A stretch of DNA of 64,000 nucleotides from assembly GCA_016839765.1 (NCBI GenBank), contig JAEOTP010000069.1, forward strand, positions 50,629 to 114,628, in the 5' to 3' direction. Shown here in pieces: positions 8,114 to 17,589 of the stretch (the stretch's first letter is position 1; each line of letters opens with the position of its first letter). The translations under genes and the position numbers were made by a program. The notes under the pieces are model-generated. The model made no database searches, was not told the DNA's origin, and saw only the letters and a list, made by a program, of their open reading frames with translations. Source of the DNA: Promethearchaeota archaeon. GTDB lineage: Archaea > Asgardarchaeota > Lokiarchaeia > Sigyniarchaeales > SOKP01.

Positions 8114-9939
8114 TATGCTCGTTCCTCGACTTTTAGTGTTAAATATAAATTTCTATAAATCCCTTCTTGACTCATTAATTCTTCATGGGTGCCTAATTGG
8201 GCAATTTCTCCGTTATTTAAGATTAATATTCTATCAGCATTTCTCACACTTGATAATCTTTGAGTAATAAGAAAGGTGGTAGAATCTTTGAAAACTTCTT
8301 TGAAATTCTTTTGGATTCTATATTCAGTATCAACATCGACACTACTAGTAGCGTCATCTAGAATCAAGATTTTGGGTTTAATAGCTAAAGCTCTAGCAAT
8401 TGAAATTCTTTGCTTTTGACCCCCTGATAGAGTTGTACCTCTTTCACTTACCTTAGTTTCATACTTTTCGGGTAAATCTTCTTCAATAAATTGGTAAATG
8501 TTAGCAAATTTTGCTGCATTTTTTATGTCTTCATTCTTTATAGACTTATTACCAAACGCAATATTTTCCTTAATTGAGCAGGAAAATAAAAATCTTTCTT
8601 GTGAGACAAAACCGATTTGTTTTCTCAGAGATTTGAAGCTAACATCCTTTATGTTAATACCATCTATAAGAACTTCTCCCCTAGATACATCATAAAACCT
8701 AGGAATTAATTTAACCAATGCTGATTTTCCAGAGCCGGTTGCTCCTAATATTGCAATATTTTCACCCGGCTTAATTTTCAAATTTATATTTTTTAATACA
8801 AAATTTTTCTTAATTTCATTAAAATTAAAAAATACATTTCTAAATTCAACTTCTCCCTTAATGGTGGGCATTTCAAGAGCATCTTCTTTTTCTTTGACGA
8901 TAATCTTTGAATTCAAAATATGAACCACTCTATCAGACGTTTCTGATATTTGGGGCATATTTCCAAAAAATCTTGAGATAAAGTACAAAGGTTCTATTGA
9001 AAAATTCAAAACCATTACAAATGCGAACAAATCTCCAAAAGTGATATCATTATTGAGGACAAATAATCCTCCAAGAAGTAATACAATAAGAAAAGCAATA
9101 TTATCAATTAAACGAATTATTGGATCAAAGCTTGATTGTAGTTTTATAATGTCCATTGAATCTTTATAGTATTTCTCATTATATTGTGAAAATTTATTAA
9201 TTTCATAAGATTCTCTTCCAAAAGATTTCACAACAGTAATTCCTTGAACATTCTCTTGAATGTTGTTGGTCAAATCTGCATAAGTTTCCCTTGATTTTTT
9301 AAAGACGGGCCTAAATTTCTTTCTGAAAATAAGTAATACATAAAATAACGCAGGTGACACAATTATAACAAAGAAAGCTAATTCAATATCGATTATAAAA
9401 AGAATTGCAAAGCTAAATGAAAAAGTAAAGAGTTGTCGTATAAAAAGTTGAAGATTATTTCCCAAAAATTCCTTAAGTAAATTTACATCACTTGTTGTTC
9501 GAGACAGAAGTTCTCCGGTCTTGTGTTCATCTAACCATCCCCAAGACATCTGCTGTATTGTAGAAAAAAGGTCGTTTCTTAAATTATAAATTACACTTGC
9601 TCCCATCCATCTATTAATATAAATTCTTATTCCATTAATGATGCCAACAAGAGATTGAATAATTACTATGGTAAAAAATATAGGAAAAACATTTTCAATA
9701 AGAATACTCGGATTTACTAAGATATCCATTGCTGGTCCTAGAAATAAAGGAAATGTGAGGTATAAGATAGATTGAACTACTCCTAAAATAGCTATAAAGA
9801 TGAAGAGCTTTTTAAATTCCCAAAGATAGGATAGAATTTGCTTTACTGATGATTTATATCTATGAGTGAGAAATCTGTTTCTACGTTCTAAGAATTCAAT
9901 TTTTTTTCGCATATTGAATAATTTGAAAGTTTTAATCAC
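8113..9939 (-). CDS. ABC transporter half-exporter (TMD-NBD), subunit with degenerate Walker B and H-loop
   Basis: A 608-residue partner of the downstream half-transporter. Six membrane helices in residues 35-340 precede a nucleotide-binding domain with Walker A GATGSGKSAL, signature LSGGQKQR, Walker B ILILDDATS (Asp in place of the catalytic Glu) and ITQRLSS in place of the H-loop (His to Gln). Those two losses, combined with LSEGQ in the partner, place all degenerate elements in one composite ATP site, exactly as in asymmetric heterodimeric exporters. The track start is GTG at 9939; ATG at 9912 (MRKKIEFLERRN) is an alternative. Promoter is presumably in the AT-rich gap shared with the divergent radical SAM gene. 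Confidence 0.9.
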   Translation of the reverse strand: MIKTFKLFNMRKKIEFLERRNRFLTHRYKSSVKQILSYLWEFKKLFIFIAILGVVQSILYLTFPLFLGPAMDILVNPSILIENVFPIFFTIVIIQSLVGIINGIRIYINRWMGASVIYNLRNDLFSTIQQMSWGWLDEHKTGELLSRTTSDVNLLKEFLGNNLQLFIRQLFTFSFSFAILFIIDIELAFFVIIVSPALFYVLLIFRKKFRPVFKKSRETYADLTNNIQENVQGITVVKSFGRESYEINKFSQYNEKYYKDSMDIIKLQSSFDPIIRLIDNIAFLIVLLLGGLFVLNNDITFGDLFAFVMVLNFSIEPLYFISRFFGNMPQISETSDRVVHILNSKIIVKEKEDALEMPTIKGEVEFRNVFFNFNEIKKNFVLKNINLKIKPGENIAILGATGSGKSALVKLIPRFYDVSRGEVLIDGINIKDVSFKSLRKQIGFVSQERFLFSCSIKENIAFGNKSIKNEDIKNAAKFANIYQFIEEDLPEKYETKVSERGTTLSGGQKQRISIARALAIKPKILILDDATSSVDVDTEYRIQKNFKEVFKDSTTFLITQRLSSVRNADRILILNNGEIAQLGTHEELMSQEGIYRNLYLTLKVEERA

Positions 9940-10021
9940 AAATTAATAATTGGTTATATTTTTAATTCCATTAAAATTAAATCCTATAAATATTCGAAGA
10001 AATTAGTTTCCTCACCAAATT

Positions 10022-11128
10022 TTGTTTTTAAAGGTGAAATCTATTCCAACGATACGAATGAAAAAATGGCTCAAATCTCTAAAAACTTTCAGTTTAAATA
10101 AATTCACCAATAGAAAAATACCATATTCCGCACAAATCGAGGTTACTCTAAGATGTAATGCGAGTTGTCCTTTTTGCTCAATTCCAGCTTTACCTAAGTC
10201 AGTAATCATTAATGAAATGAATACTAATCAAATAAAATTAATAATTGATCAAATTGCAGAGTTGGGAGTTAATATCATATCTTTTACTGGAGGAGAACCA
10301 ACTTTGAGAAAAGATTTGCCCGAACTCATCAGCTATACAGGAATCACGCATGATTCTATTGTTGGTGTTGCCACAAATGGATATTTAATGCCGAAGTTAT
10401 TCAAACAAAACGGAGGATTAGAAGGATTGGATTACCTCTTGATCTCAATCGATTATCCACAAGCAAAATTACATGATAAAAAAAGAGGAATTAAAGTATT
10501 TGATAAAGCTATTGAAACAATAAACATTGCAAACAAAAGAGACATAAAAGTCATAATAAATACTGTTGTAATGAATGATAATATCCATTTACTTGAAAAA
10601 ATATGTCAATTAGCAGAAACATATGATGTGTCTATAGAGTTATATCCTTGCGAGTATATTGTTCGAGAATTTCATAATAAAAAATATTTCATAGAAAATA
10701 TTGAAGAGATGCTCCCAAATATCTCATTATGGGCTAATTTAATTCGCTCCTTGAGAGAAAGATATAAAAACATATTAACCGACCCATTTAGTATTACTGT
10801 TATAGAAAAAGGAGGTTTTGGTGGATATCCAGACTATAATCAACGATTCTTACGTTGCCATGTTTCAGAAGCCTACCTGTTTGTTAGATGGGATGGTTTC
10901 ATTGATTACCCATGTAAAATTCACCCCTTAATAAGTTTTAATGCATTAAAGTATCCCATATCACTAATTTATAATTTAAAAGAAGTAAGAGACATTATGC
11001 AATGCCGGGATGACTTTAAATTCTGTAATGGATGTTATTTTGGCTGTGCTATTGTAGCTAGCTTGCCAGCTAAGTGGAAGGCTCTCTATTCTAAATATGT
11101 TCAAGGTTATTTAAATGGAAATTTATAA
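10022..11128 (+). CDS. Radical SAM/SPASM-like protein
   Basis: The motif VTLRCNASCPFC (Cys45, Cys49, Cys52 from the TTG start) is the radical SAM [4Fe-4S] site, followed by the SAM-contacting FTGGEPTLRKDL. The C-terminal part has further cysteines, CHVSEAY, DYPCKIHP and FCNGCYFGC, suggesting a SPASM or twitch domain with an auxiliary Fe-S cluster, as in MoaA/PqqE-type peptide or cofactor maturases. No small precursor peptide gene is visible nearby. The first in-frame ATG is at 10058 (MKKWLKSLK) and could be the true start. Divergent from the ABC exporter, 82 bases apart. Substrate unknown. Confidence 0.85.
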   Translation: MFLKVKSIPTIRMKKWLKSLKTFSLNKFTNRKIPYSAQIEVTLRCNASCPFCSIPALPKSVIINEMNTNQIKLIIDQIAELGVNIISFTGGEPTLRKDLPELISYTGITHDSIVGVATNGYLMPKLFKQNGGLEGLDYLLISIDYPQAKLHDKKRGIKVFDKAIETINIANKRDIKVIINTVVMNDNIHLLEKICQLAETYDVSIELYPCEYIVREFHNKKYFIENIEEMLPNISLWANLIRSLRERYKNILTDPFSITVIEKGGFGGYPDYNQRFLRCHVSEAYLFVRWDGFIDYPCKIHPLISFNALKYPISLIYNLKEVRDIMQCRDDFKFCNGCYFGCAIVASLPAKWKALYSKYVQGYLNGNL

Positions 11129-11236
11129 TGATATAATCATTTTCTAAATGAATTTTAAATTAGAAAAATTCCTACAGATTAAAAGAAAATTTGAGAAAAT
11201 TTTAAAGTAAAAGAAGATTTTAAAGTAAAAGAACAT

Positions 11237-11857
11237 TTGAGTGATGGAAATTTGACTAATGTAGACATAATACTTCAAATAATGTTTATTTCTATAGGAA
11301 TGGTAGCTTTAGGATTAATTTTAAACAAATTTTTAGGAATTAATCTTCAGTCTGCCAGAGAATTAAGAGATAAAGCACAAAACATTCAAGAGCGTATGCG
11401 AACAGCCCAAGCTACAGGAAATGCTCAGGAAATGTTTGCGCTGCAGCGAGACTCCACTGCTTTAATGAAACAGATGATGAAAAAACAACTTATCCCATCA
11501 TGTATTAGATGTGTTGTATTTCTTGGAATTTTTGCTTTAATAGGAGTTTTTTATATGAATTATGCTTCAGGACTTTTACCCTTTGTGATTCCACTTCTTG
11601 GAGATGGTTGGGTTGCTGTTTATTTTTTGTTTTCTATTGGGTTTTCTCTCCTTTTATGGGGAGTAAAGAAATTATATAGAAAGTTAACGGGTAAAGTTGA
11701 TGCAAGGAGTAAGATTTCAAAGGAAATTTTAGAAGTATTATCACCTACATCTCAAGGAACAGCAAGTGGTTTTCAAATACCTGCCCCAGCACCATCAGGA
11801 AGTGAGGAAACTGAAAAACTTGATTCTTGGAAAGATCGCATTAAAAATAACTCATAA
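11237..11857 (+). CDS. DUF106 / TMCO1-EMC3-like membrane insertase family (Ylp1)
   Basis: A 206-residue membrane protein with a first helix at about residues 10-30, a charged coiled segment rich in Gln/Arg (ARELRDKAQNIQERMRTAQA), the Met-rich LMKQMMKKQLIPSCIR, then two further helices (residues 88-140) and a cytosolic tail. This topology is that of archaeal DUF106 proteins, the Oxa1/YidC/Get1/EMC3/TMCO1 superfamily that helps insert membrane proteins. The start is TTG at 11237. The tail ends in a Pro/Ser linker and SWKDRIKNNS. It heads a cluster of small membrane genes that continues with the zinc-ribbon membrane protein and GtrA. Confidence 0.8.
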   Translation: MSDGNLTNVDIILQIMFISIGMVALGLILNKFLGINLQSARELRDKAQNIQERMRTAQATGNAQEMFALQRDSTALMKQMMKKQLIPSCIRCVVFLGIFALIGVFYMNYASGLLPFVIPLLGDGWVAVYFLFSIGFSLLLWGVKKLYRKLTGKVDARSKISKEILEVLSPTSQGTASGFQIPAPAPSGSEETEKLDSWKDRIKNNS

Positions 11858-11892
11858 TTGCGAATCATTAAATAAACTTGAATAATTAGGTT

Positions 11893-12234
11893 ATGAAATT
11901 TTATACTCTACTATTTATTGGTATCATAATAGTATCGATAATTTTACTTATCCTAAGTTTATTTTTTGGGGTTTTTTTCCCAATTTTTCCATTTTTTATC
12001 ATTTTACCTCTTTCTTGTGGGTTAAAAAGGAGATCTGAAGAAAATTCTGATGAAGTATCACAACCTTATGAAAATCCAAGTACTGTTGATATTAAATTAA
12101 GTGATGAGATAAATCAAAAAGTATCAACAAAGTGTCCAATGTGTAACAACAAAATTTCTGAAGAAAATTTAAGATTCTGTCCCTATTGTGGTTCAAAAAT
12201 ACAAATTCAAAAGGGTTATAAAGGTGGAAAGTAA
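11893..12234 (+). CDS. Small membrane protein with C-terminal zinc ribbon
   Basis: A 113-residue protein: residues 5-47 are hydrophobic and form one or two membrane helices, followed by a polar linker and a C-terminal zinc ribbon (KCPMCNNKI and RFCPYCGSKI, two CxxC pairs). No named family. The organisation, membrane anchor plus a presumably cytosolic zinc ribbon, is repeated in several proteins of this window. Its 3' end overlaps the GtrA gene. Confidence 0.7.
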   Translation: MKFYTLLFIGIIIVSIILLILSLFFGVFFPIFPFFIILPLSCGLKRRSEENSDEVSQPYENPSTVDIKLSDEINQKVSTKCPMCNNKISEENLRFCPYCGSKIQIQKGYKGGK

Positions 12235-12709
12235 AAATAATTTAAGAAGACAAATGATTTTATATTTTCTTTTTGCTGCGTGTATGATCATTCTAAATTA
12301 TCTTATACAGAAAACTAATCAACAATTGTTTGTGCCATTAATATGCGGAAATTTTGGATTTAATGAATTTATTCATGCTGTTTATTGCTCAACCAACCCT
12401 TATAATATGCCTGAATTAATCGGTTCAATTCTTGCTGTAGGAATAACCTATCTTATTAAATTCTTTTTAGATAAATATATCGTTTTTAAAAGAAGTGGTA
12501 GTAAGCTGAGGGAGACTTCAAAGGAATTTATGAAATATTTTTTCTTCGCAATATTAACTACTATTGAAAATATTGGAATACAATTCCTTCTTACGAATTT
12601 TTTAAACACTCCATTAGAAGTAAGTTTCATTATAGCTCTTGCTATTGGTTACTTTACTAAATTTTTCTTAGATAGGAAATATGTTTTTACACATGATTAT
12701 TCATCTTAA
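12224..12709 (+). CDS. GtrA-like membrane protein
   Basis: Four membrane helices and two near-repeated motifs, YLIKFFLDKYIVFK and YFTKFFLDRKYVFTH, identify the GtrA/DPMS family; known members move or bind polyprenyl-linked sugars for cell-surface glycosylation. The ORF track opens at a GTG at 12188 deep inside the previous gene; the GTG at 12224, overlapping the previous stop by 11 bases, or the ATG at 12254 are more likely starts, so the exact N-terminus is uncertain. Last gene of a short plus-strand cluster. Confidence 0.8.
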   Translation: MESKNNLRRQMILYFLFAACMIILNYLIQKTNQQLFVPLICGNFGFNEFIHAVYCSTNPYNMPELIGSILAVGITYLIKFFLDKYIVFKRSGSKLRETSKEFMKYFFFAILTTIENIGIQFLLTNFLNTPLEVSFIIALAIGYFTKFFLDRKYVFTHDYSS

Positions 12710-12888
12710 TACATGTTCTAACCACTTCTTATTCTGTGTAAATTTTAGAAAAGTTGTAACTCAAAAGCTATGCTCTTTAAAAGATAATAGAATTAGCTTT
12801 AATCTACTCTATGAATTTCATAAGTAGTATTATTAAATATTTATAATGAGTAGAAAAATTTAATAGCCTAAATATTGTTTTTTATATT

Positions 12889-14163
12889 ATGTCAGATGAA
12901 CGTGAACCTCAAAAAGATGAAGATGAATCAATCACAGAGGCTCTTTCAAGTTTAGGGTGGGTTGAAGAACGGGAAGAAGGCGAAAAACCCGTTTCAGAGG
13001 AAGAAAATCTCAAGGAACAGTTAGATGAATTTATTGAACAAAATAGAAAACTTAATGATCAACTAATAAAGTTATCAGAAGAATTGGATAATAGTAAGAA
13101 GGATTATGAATTCTTATTTCAAGAAAAAGAAAAATTTCAGCAAATGGCTGAGCAAAATAATAATACTATTGAAAATCTACTTCAAACTATTGTAAAAAAG
13201 GATGACAATATCAAAGAATTAGAAACAAAAACAGAAGCACTGTCCCAATCGTCTAAAAGCGATCTAGAAATGAGTCAGATTATAGAAGATAAAGATAAAG
13301 CGACTTTAGAGCTACAAAAGCAGTCTGAAACCCAGAAACAACAAATTGAAGAATTAGAGTTTTCAAATAATGAAAAAATCCAAATTGTACAAAACCAAAA
13401 GGATGAAATAGACAAATTAAATAATATCCTCCAAGATCAAACTCAAAAAATTAAATCCTTAACAAATGAAATGGATCAACTAAGGTCTGAACTAACCGCA
13501 AACCAAGGATTAGTTGAGAGATTAAACGAAAAAGATAGTAAAATCAAAGAATTAATGGAACAAATTCAATATTTGGAGAAAGATACTATTCAAAAATCTA
13601 AATTTGAAAAAATTCAATTACTAGTCGAAAAAAAGGATGAAATTATAACCGAAAAAGAAAAAGCTATCTTTGAAATGCAAAATTCACAAGAAACCAATAA
13701 TAAAAAAATAAAGGAGTTACAGCAACAGGTAGAAACCTTTAGTTTAATGAAAAAAGATCTAGAGAAAAAAGAAGAAAGAATAAAAGAATTAGTATTAGAG
13801 ATTGAAATGTTATCTCAGAAAAATAAAACAAATGAAGAATTTATGAATCGAATTGAAAAACAGTTAGAAGAATCCCAAGAAAAATCTGGCAATATTACAG
13901 GAAAATTCGAATTGGAAATGGCTAATTTACGTAATATTATCGACGATCAAAATAATGAAATCAAAGAATTAAAGAAACAAGAAAAAAATGTTAAAAATAA
14001 ACTCTATGAAACTGAACAAATTGAGGATAGGATTTTAGGAGAAGTGCAAAAAGTAAAGGATTCAAAATTAAAGTTAGAATCCGAAATAGAGAAGAAAGAT
14101 AATGAGATAGTTGACTTAAAGAAAAAAATAAAATTAATGCGTAGAGATCTCAAAAAACCTTAA
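12889..14163 (+). CDS. Long coiled-coil protein
   Basis: A 424-residue, very charged protein. Residues 1-40 are acidic and contain a short motif ITEALSSLGWVEERE; from about residue 45 to the end the sequence is continuous heptad-rich coiled coil (for example LIKLSEELDNSKKDYEFL and MDQLRSELTANQGLVERL) with many Lys-Asp-Glu-Ile repeats. No membrane segment, no catalytic motif, no zinc site. A cytoskeletal, tethering or SMC-like scaffold role is possible but not shown. Convergent with the gelsolin-domain gene downstream. Confidence 0.75.
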   Translation: MSDEREPQKDEDESITEALSSLGWVEEREEGEKPVSEEENLKEQLDEFIEQNRKLNDQLIKLSEELDNSKKDYEFLFQEKEKFQQMAEQNNNTIENLLQTIVKKDDNIKELETKTEALSQSSKSDLEMSQIIEDKDKATLELQKQSETQKQQIEELEFSNNEKIQIVQNQKDEIDKLNNILQDQTQKIKSLTNEMDQLRSELTANQGLVERLNEKDSKIKELMEQIQYLEKDTIQKSKFEKIQLLVEKKDEIITEKEKAIFEMQNSQETNNKKIKELQQQVETFSLMKKDLEKKEERIKELVLEIEMLSQKNKTNEEFMNRIEKQLEESQEKSGNITGKFELEMANLRNIIDDQNNEIKELKKQEKNVKNKLYETEQIEDRILGEVQKVKDSKLKLESEIEKKDNEIVDLKKKIKLMRRDLKKP

Positions 14164-14260
14164 GGTTTCTGATTTTAAAGAAATATTGTAAATATCTAAT
14201 TAATAAATTGAGATTTGTTAAAAATAAAAAAAGATTAAAATAAAATTTAATTTTATAAAC

Positions 14261-15274
14261 CTATTTCTCGCGCCACTCTATTCCACATTGCCCACATCGG
14301 TATTTTTTACCATACATGCGTGGATAATCCAGAATTATATTTCCTTTATCGATACTCTCGTGAATCAACATCTTGTCTTCATTACCACATTTAGGACACT
14401 TTCGACGTCCTTCTGTTTTCTCAATTGTTAATAAATCATCTGCAGAACCTGGGATCCCTGGTGCAGCACCAGAAGGACTTGATGCCTTTAATTCGGCGAT
14501 ATCTGCTTTTATTTCTTCGGGAGTAACCTCTTTTACTACTGATTTTAGCTCTGGCATTATTGTTGCAGCTTCCTTATCAGCTTTGGTTTCTGGCTCTAAT
14601 TCAGATTCAGCCCTTAATTGTACCGCATCAGATTCTTTATAATTTTCCCCTCGTTCTAATGCTGCATGGAATTCTGCATCATCACCTTCCTCAAAAATAG
14701 TCTCATTTTGGAGTCCTGAGCGTTCAGCATCAATCTGTCTTGCCCATTGACCTGACTTTACTTTTTCCTTAACGTTGCATTGAGCACCCTGCCAGATATA
14801 TACTTTATTTCCCAAATCAGCTAGAAAACAATCTTCTGTATCTAATGAATCATTTTTAAATGGTACTTGGACCATTTTCATAGCATTGATCCCTTCAAAT
14901 TCTTCTGAGGATACTCGATATAAGACATTAATATGTTCAGAAAATCCTGCCCAATCACCAGTTACTACATCTTTTAAGAGAGTTTTAGCTACATTTTTTG
15001 CTACAACTTTCATTGCTCCCAGCATATTAACTGTTTTAAAGAAATCTCCGGATTCCATTCCTTCGTCAACAGTAATAATTTTAGCAGCACCTCCTCTCAT
15101 TTGGTCGAGTTTTCGTGCTTGAGCTGCGCCAGCAGTCTTTTCATCAACAGAACATTTGCTCCCTATCCAAACATAAATCGTTTTTTCATCATCTAGAAGA
15201 TAGACATCTCCAGTAGAAAAAACAGGATTATTGATTTCGACAAGTTCTCCTTTATTTATTAAATAAAGTTTCAT
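14261..15274 (-). CDS. Gelsolin-repeat protein with C-terminal TFIIS-like zinc ribbon
   Basis: A 337-residue protein. Two gelsolin-like repeats are visible: residues 1-105 (VYLLDDEKTIYVWIGSKCSVDEKTAGA, then LDQMRGGAAKIITVDEG) and residues 115-215 (CFLADLGNKVYIWQGAQCNVKEK, then DAERSGLQNETIFEEGDD). A low-complexity linker follows, then a zinc ribbon at residues 290-335 with RKCPKCGNED and YRCGQCGIEW. Gelsolin-domain proteins are Asgard signature proteins; characterised ones bind actin in a calcium-dependent way. Fusion to a transcription-factor-like ribbon is unusual. ATG at 15274 with a TATA-like TTATATATC upstream. Actin regulation is inferred from the family. Confidence 0.9.
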   Translation of the reverse strand: MKLYLINKGELVEINNPVFSTGDVYLLDDEKTIYVWIGSKCSVDEKTAGAAQARKLDQMRGGAAKIITVDEGMESGDFFKTVNMLGAMKVVAKNVAKTLLKDVVTGDWAGFSEHINVLYRVSSEEFEGINAMKMVQVPFKNDSLDTEDCFLADLGNKVYIWQGAQCNVKEKVKSGQWARQIDAERSGLQNETIFEEGDDAEFHAALERGENYKESDAVQLRAESELEPETKADKEAATIMPELKSVVKEVTPEEIKADIAELKASSPSGAAPGIPGSADDLLTIEKTEGRRKCPKCGNEDKMLIHESIDKGNIILDYPRMYGKKYRCGQCGIEWREK

Positions 15275-15397
15275 TTTGATTTTTCACTTTATTTTTTTCT
15301 AAAATAATTTATATATCTTATAAAAGAAAGACTATATAAAATCACGCATTTAATCCATTTGATATAAATAGAAGTAAGATGGAAACGATATTGAGAA

Positions 15398-16783
15398 TTA
15401 GTTAAAATCGTTTAATGCGAGATTTATCCGATTTATTATTTCTGGAATTTGATTAATGTCAATTGAACAATAAGCAATCCTAATACCATTTATATTTTCA
15501 TTTAAGTTTTCAATAGGAATTACTCCTACTTTATATTTCCTTAGCAGGTGATCGGCAAATGTTCTAGCTTTAATTTTGCTAGGATTTAGATTTAAAAATA
15601 CAAAAAAGCCTCCACCATTTGGGTCAACAGAAATATTTGGATTCTTAATTTTCTTAAGCTCTGAATTAATCTTTTCAAACCTTAGTTTGAGCATATCTTG
15701 TATTATACTTCTAGTTTTAATTATGTTATCCATACCTTTTTCCTTAAAAATTTTGGTTGTAACTGCTTGGTAAAAGTGATTGCAATTTGAAATTGAACTT
15801 CTATTAAAACCTGATAGTTTATTATCAATTTCGCTCTTTAATATCTCCAGCTCCTTATCATTATTTACCCATTTTGGTTTTAAACCAATTGTAACAAACC
15901 CTATACGCCCTCCATACAATAAAAGTTCCTTTGTAATACCATCTAATTTAATAGGTATAATATTTTCATCAAGTTGCTGAACGTCGTAAAATAATGAGCG
16001 ATTTACTACATTCTTACTGAAAATGTAGGGTTCATATGCATCATCTATAAGGATCACCAAGGGTCGACTGATTTCTTTTTGAGTTTCTTTTAAAATTTCA
16101 ATTAATTGTGCATTTTCTTCCCATGAAGGGATAAAACCTGTTGGATTATTTGGAAATCCTAAAATTAATATGATTTTATTTTGAGTTTCTACTACTTTGT
16201 AAATTGCTTCTTTTAATCCTTCTAAGTTTAATTTATTATCAACAAAAAATTCAAAGGATTGTATATTTACTCCTAAAAATTTCGTAAAAATATTATCGTA
16301 ATTTCCCCATCTTTTATTTGGACAAATTATACTCTCTGAAGGGTTTAATAACATCGCAGAGCTCATAAAAATTGCATTTGTTACACCCGCGGTAATTATT
16401 GGCAGAGAAGTATATTTTTCAAGCTTTAATAATTTCTCTTCTTCTGTATTTATTTTAAACAAAGATTTTTTTATAATCCACTCTTTCCAAATTGTACGTA
16501 ATTCCTCTAATCCTGAAACTGAAGCATAAGGTACTAGATCATTTATATCAAGATTATTAAAATAGTCATTTATATACTCTAAATAACAAGGAACCCAGTT
16601 GACAGAATTTCCGCTCAAAAAATCTTTTTCATAAGCATACGCCGCTCCTATAGTTCCAATATACTCTGCTTCCTTCTTAGCTCTCCCTGTCCAGTAAAAA
16701 ATACCCTCAGGTAAATATATTCGCTTTCCGCGTTCCGATAAAGCCTCATATAAAGGCGTATTTTTCAAGATATCAAATTTCAT
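15398..16783 (-). CDS. Class I/II PLP-dependent aminotransferase
   Basis: A 461-residue fold-type I aminotransferase. Recognisable elements are the PLP-pocket PGxxxY-like region VTNAIFMSSAMLL, the substrate loop ILGFPNNPTGFIPSWEEN, the PLP-ring-binding IDDAYEPYIF, and the Schiff-base lysine region LDGITKELLLYGGRIGFV. It is somewhat longer than typical aspartate aminotransferases because of an N-terminal extension with IYLPEGIFYWTGRAKKEAEY. The specific amino acid cannot be assigned. Single gene, ATG start, divergent from the amphipathic-repeat membrane protein. Confidence 0.85.
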   Translation of the reverse strand: MKFDILKNTPLYEALSERGKRIYLPEGIFYWTGRAKKEAEYIGTIGAAYAYEKDFLSGNSVNWVPCYLEYINDYFNNLDINDLVPYASVSGLEELRTIWKEWIIKKSLFKINTEEEKLLKLEKYTSLPIITAGVTNAIFMSSAMLLNPSESIICPNKRWGNYDNIFTKFLGVNIQSFEFFVDNKLNLEGLKEAIYKVVETQNKIILILGFPNNPTGFIPSWEENAQLIEILKETQKEISRPLVILIDDAYEPYIFSKNVVNRSLFYDVQQLDENIIPIKLDGITKELLLYGGRIGFVTIGLKPKWVNNDKELEILKSEIDNKLSGFNRSSISNCNHFYQAVTTKIFKEKGMDNIIKTRSIIQDMLKLRFEKINSELKKIKNPNISVDPNGGGFFVFLNLNPSKIKARTFADHLLRKYKVGVIPIENLNENINGIRIAYCSIDINQIPEIINRINLALNDFN

Positions 16784-16865
16784 GTTGATTTCACTCTTTT
16801 TATTATTTTTAATTAAAATCGTAGATAAAATAAATATTTAAGTATCGGTAGCTTATTTAAAATCT

Positions 16866-17489
16866 ATGAGCAATCATAACAATTCTGAAGAGTTATCTAA
16901 AAGCAACAATAAATTTGATATTATAGAGAGTCCCAAAAAAAATGAAAGTATCCTCCTTAAAGGATGGAATAACTTCGTTAACGGTATAAAAGATGGATTT
17001 AATAAATTTCAAAAATCAATAGAAGAGCAATCAAAAAAGAATGTAGAGTTATGGAATGAGAATAAAGAGAAAATTAATAAATTCTTTCAACAAACTAAAG
17101 AAAATCTAGACAATACAATCAAAGATTGGACCTCGGAAATCGAAAAAATGCGAACTAAAAACAAGGAAGTATGGGATAAAAATAAAGAACAGATAGATAC
17201 ATTCTTGACTAATACCGCTCAAGAATGGGACTCTAAATTTCAAATTTGGGTAGAGGACTTAAAAATAAAACAAATCGAGACGAAACAGCAGTGGGAAGCA
17301 CGGACACAAAAGATCAGAGAAGATATAAAAAATTGGCAAGAAGAAACACGTAATAAGTGGGAAGAAGGGGTTAAAGCTTGGCGAAAAGAGTTAATAAAAG
17401 GATCTTATTTGTTTTTAGTGTTTATGATTCCAATACTGATTGTAGTTTTTGTAATCGTAGCACTAATCAACTGGGCAATTCCTGATTAA
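16866..17489 (+). CDS. Amphipathic-helix repeat protein with C-terminal membrane anchor
   Basis: A 207-residue protein. Residues 40-180 are helical, Trp- and Lys/Glu-rich and contain an imperfect internal repeat: VELWNENKEKINKFFQQT is echoed by KEVWDKNKEQIDTFLTNT about 44 residues later, then shorter Trp-spaced units (KNWQEETRNKWEEGVKAW). A single strongly hydrophobic helix (SYLFLVFMIPILIVVFVIVALI) ends the protein. The pattern recalls apolipoprotein-like or tail-anchored membrane-binding proteins. No named family recognised. Confidence 0.65.
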   Translation: MSNHNNSEELSKSNNKFDIIESPKKNESILLKGWNNFVNGIKDGFNKFQKSIEEQSKKNVELWNENKEKINKFFQQTKENLDNTIKDWTSEIEKMRTKNKEVWDKNKEQIDTFLTNTAQEWDSKFQIWVEDLKIKQIETKQQWEARTQKIREDIKNWQEETRNKWEEGVKAWRKELIKGSYLFLVFMIPILIVVFVIVALINWAIPD

Positions 17490-17589
17490 ATTAGCAAAAG
17501 GAAATGTTCTTTTTATGATTTAGATAACATACTAAAAAAGGATAAATTATAATCTAACTTTATAAAATTAATACATCTTCTTATTATTT

